Source: Gammaproteobacteria bacterium
GTDB lineage: Bacteria; Pseudomonadota; Gammaproteobacteria; UBA7966
Length of the DNA: 7,266 nt
NCBI GenBank assembly: GCA_003485715.1
Contig: DNIF01000036.1
Coordinates: 1-7,266, forward strand
Reading direction: 5' to 3'
Shown: in pieces, positions 5,811 through 7,266 of the stretch
How the letters are laid out: each line of letters starts with the position of its first letter
How positions within the stretch are numbered: position 1 is the first letter of the stretch
Notes under the pieces: model-generated
Seen by the model: only the letters and a program-made list of their open reading frames with translations
What the model was told of the DNA's origin: nothing
Databases searched by the model: none
Made by a program: the position numbers and the translations under genes

Positions 5811-5834
5811 GGGATGACGCGCTGGGGATGACGG
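5811..5834. repeat. Fragments of the same intergenic repeat family
   Basis: GGGATGACG at 5811-5819 and GGGGATGACGG at 5824-5834 match the right arm and flank of the palindromic repeats at 3607-3730, in the same orientation. The left arm is missing, so this looks like a degenerate or partial copy. It lies in the 125-bp divergent gap between the small membrane protein and the DNA-repair gene, where both promoters should be. Confidence 0.5.
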
Positions 5835-5888
5835 CGCGGTCGGAATGCGGGCGTGGCAGACTGACGTTCATGGCACCGACGAACCGCC

Positions 5889-7266
5889 ATGACTCCCACC
5901 CCTGAGCGGGCCCCCAGTCGGGCAGCCGCGACCGAGGCTGAGTGGCTCGCACACCTTGCGACCGAGGGTGGCGTCATCGTCACGGCCACCCACCGTCAGG
6001 CGGCGCGCGTGCTGGCGGTGCACGCCGAGGCCAGGCGCCACGCGGGCGCACTTGCCTGGGCGCGACCGCGCGTGGCCAGCCTCGAGCAGTGGCTCGGCAC
6101 ACTGTGTGCGGCCGCGACGGCCCGCGGGGTCCTGCCGCCCGTCATCGATACCACGCAGTCGCGCATGCTATGGGCCGAGGTACTCGGCGACTGGGAGACC
6201 ACGAACGTGGGCCGGCTGGGTGCCGGTGCCCTGGTCTCGCGCGCGGCCACGGTGGAGGCCGCCATGCGTGCCTGGCGGCTGTGGCTGGAGGCCGGTCTGC
6301 CGCTGCACGACCTGCCACCGGCGTGGGCCGACGAAGAAGCGGCCTGTCTTGCGGCCTGGACCGCGGATTACCGTCGCCGCCTCGCTGGCCACGGTCTGCT
6401 CGACCGGCCGCTGGCCCTCGAACGTCTGCCCTCGGTGCTTGCGACGACGCACTTGGCGGGGGCCCGTCACCTGCGACTGCTGGGCTTCCTCGAACTGCCC
6501 CCGGCCCACCAGCGCCTGCTGGCTGCCTGCACGCGTCTGGGCCTCACCGTCACGGGAGTACCGACGGAAAACAGCGACGCCCCCGCCCTGCCCGACCCCC
6601 AGGGTTTCCAGGGTCGGCACGCGCCTGACCCGGAGACCGAGCGCCGCGCGGCCGCCCGCTGGGCGCGCGCCTGGCTCTGTTCCGACCCCGCAGCCCGCAT
6701 CGCCATCGTCGTCCCCGACATCGACACCGATGCAGTGGACCTGCAACGGGTGCTCGACGAAACCCTGCAACCGCAGCGCCATTACCGGGGAGGTGCAGCC
6801 CCGGCCCCGGTCTACGACCTCGCCTGGACGCCCTCGCTAAGCCATTGGCCCGTGGTGGCCGACGCCCTGGCGATCCTGGGCTTCGGGGTGGGCACGGCTT
6901 CGGCACCCGCCGCCGACTGGACCCGCCTGTTGCTGTCCCCGTGCATCGCCGGAGCGGCGGGGGAACTGGACGGGCGGGTGCGTGTGGACCGGAAGCTGCG
7001 CCGCACGCGCATCGAGCCGTGGACGGCAGCTAGCGTGCTTGCCGGCGCAACACGGGACGCCCCGCAGTGGGCGCGGTTGTTTGCCGGTCTCGGCGAGGAC
7101 GCACGGGTGGCCTGGGCGAATCCTGCGCCACCCTCGACCTGGGCGCAGCGCTTTCAGGAGCGGCTGGCCCGGGCCGGCTGGCCCGGCGATGCCCACCGCG
7201 ACGACCCCGCCCTGCATCAGGCCGTGCAGCAGTTCGTCGAGCGGCTCGAGGCGCTGGCGAGCCTGG
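5889..7266 (+). CDS. AddB-like 'probable DNA repair protein' (PD-(D/E)XK nuclease family), N-terminal part
   Basis: The frame is open from ATG 5889 to the right edge: 459 complete codons with no stop. An in-frame TGA at 5862 and the lack of any other ATG, GTG or TTG in between fix the start, although no ribosome binding site is seen. The N-terminus reads GGVIVTATHRQAARVLAVHA then SLEQWL (about 65-69). It continues with LRLLGFLELPPAHQRLL (195-211), ETERRAAARWARAWL (249-263), RIAIVVPDI (270-278), LLLSPCIAGA (347-356) and TWAQRFQERLARAGWPGD (417-434). This order fits the long (about 850-900 aa) AddB-like proteins annotated 'probable DNA repair protein', an inactivated helicase-like part followed by a C-terminal PD-(D/E)XK nuclease. 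In these genomes it often precedes a UvrD/RecB-like helicase and would act in double-strand break processing. The nuclease domain is outside the window. No Walker A is seen, as expected for an AddB-type part. Confidence 0.85.
   Translation, partial: MTPTPERAPSRAAATEAEWLAHLATEGGVIVTATHRQAARVLAVHAEARRHAGALAWARPRVASLEQWLGTLCAAATARGVLPPVIDTTQSRMLWAEVLGDWETTNVGRLGAGALVSRAATVEAAMRAWRLWLEAGLPLHDLPPAWADEEAACLAAWTADYRRRLAGHGLLDRPLALERLPSVLATTHLAGARHLRLLGFLELPPAHQRLLAACTRLGLTVTGVPTENSDAPALPDPQGFQGRHAPDPETERRAAARWARAWLCSDPAARIAIVVPDIDTDAVDLQRVLDETLQPQRHYRGGAAPAPVYDLAWTPSLSHWPVVADALAILGFGVGTASAPAADWTRLLLSPCIAGAAGELDGRVRVDRKLRRTRIEPWTAASVLAGATRDAPQWARLFAGLGEDARVAWANPAPPSTWAQRFQERLARAGWPGDAHRDDPALHQAVQQFVERLEALASL

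Noticed and set aside
5183..5989. Minus-strand open frame of 268 codons spanning the small membrane gene
   Set aside because: Over 5464-5763 it is an Arg/Pro-rich shadow of the hydrophobic gene. Only its last part around 5400-5467 looks coding, and that is covered by the broken-gene entry.
5942..6840. Two plus-strand frames of 228 and 294 codons
   Set aside because: Both are Arg/Pro/Ala-rich shadows of the AddB-like gene, which is read in the third frame from 5889 to the window edge.

Overview
The window is GC-rich, densely coded bacterial DNA. The genes suggest a gammaproteobacterium, perhaps of the Chromatiales/Ectothiorhodospiraceae type: CcmA/CcmB cytochrome c maturation proteins, a membrane GGDEF-EAL protein, a pilin-type domain, and a large 'probable DNA repair protein' of the AddB-like kind found in gamma- and betaproteobacteria. 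The lineage is inferred from gene content and composition only. No rRNA, tRNA, CRISPR, transposase or phage gene is visible.

Layout, left to right. (1) 1-386, minus: the N-terminal part of a Hanks-type Ser/Thr protein kinase that runs off the left edge. (2) 493-1194, plus, divergent from the kinase: a 233-aa membrane protein with three hydrophobic segments and a C-terminal half resembling a type IV pilin globular domain. (3) 1246-3402, minus, convergent with (2): a 718-aa inner-membrane c-di-GMP protein with a periplasmic sensor region, a degenerate GGDEF domain and an EAL domain whose checked catalytic residues are present. (4) 3403-3787: a gene-free gap holding two palindromic intergenic repeats and an 18-bp tandem array. 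(5) 5763-3788, minus: an apparent operon of a 99-aa three-helix membrane protein, a small frameshifted reading frame, ccmA (ABC ATPase) and ccmB (permease). ccmA and ccmB overlap by four bases. ccmC does not follow. (6) 5889-7266, plus, divergent from the ccm cluster: the first 459 codons of the AddB-like protein, cut by the right edge.

How they fit together: CcmA and CcmB form the ABC module of cytochrome c maturation system I, which acts on the heme-loaded chaperone CcmE. The GGDEF-EAL protein probably lowers c-di-GMP in response to a periplasmic signal. It and the pilin-domain protein hint at a surface or motility theme, but nothing in the sequence links them directly. The DNA-repair gene is an independent transcription unit.

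The least ordinary parts are the pilin-like domain on a polytopic membrane protein that lacks a prepilin cleavage motif, the frameshifted small gene next to a C8 homopolymer at the ccmA start, and the palindromic repeat cluster with a fragment echoed about 2.1 kb away. I found no convincing complete novel multi-gene system.
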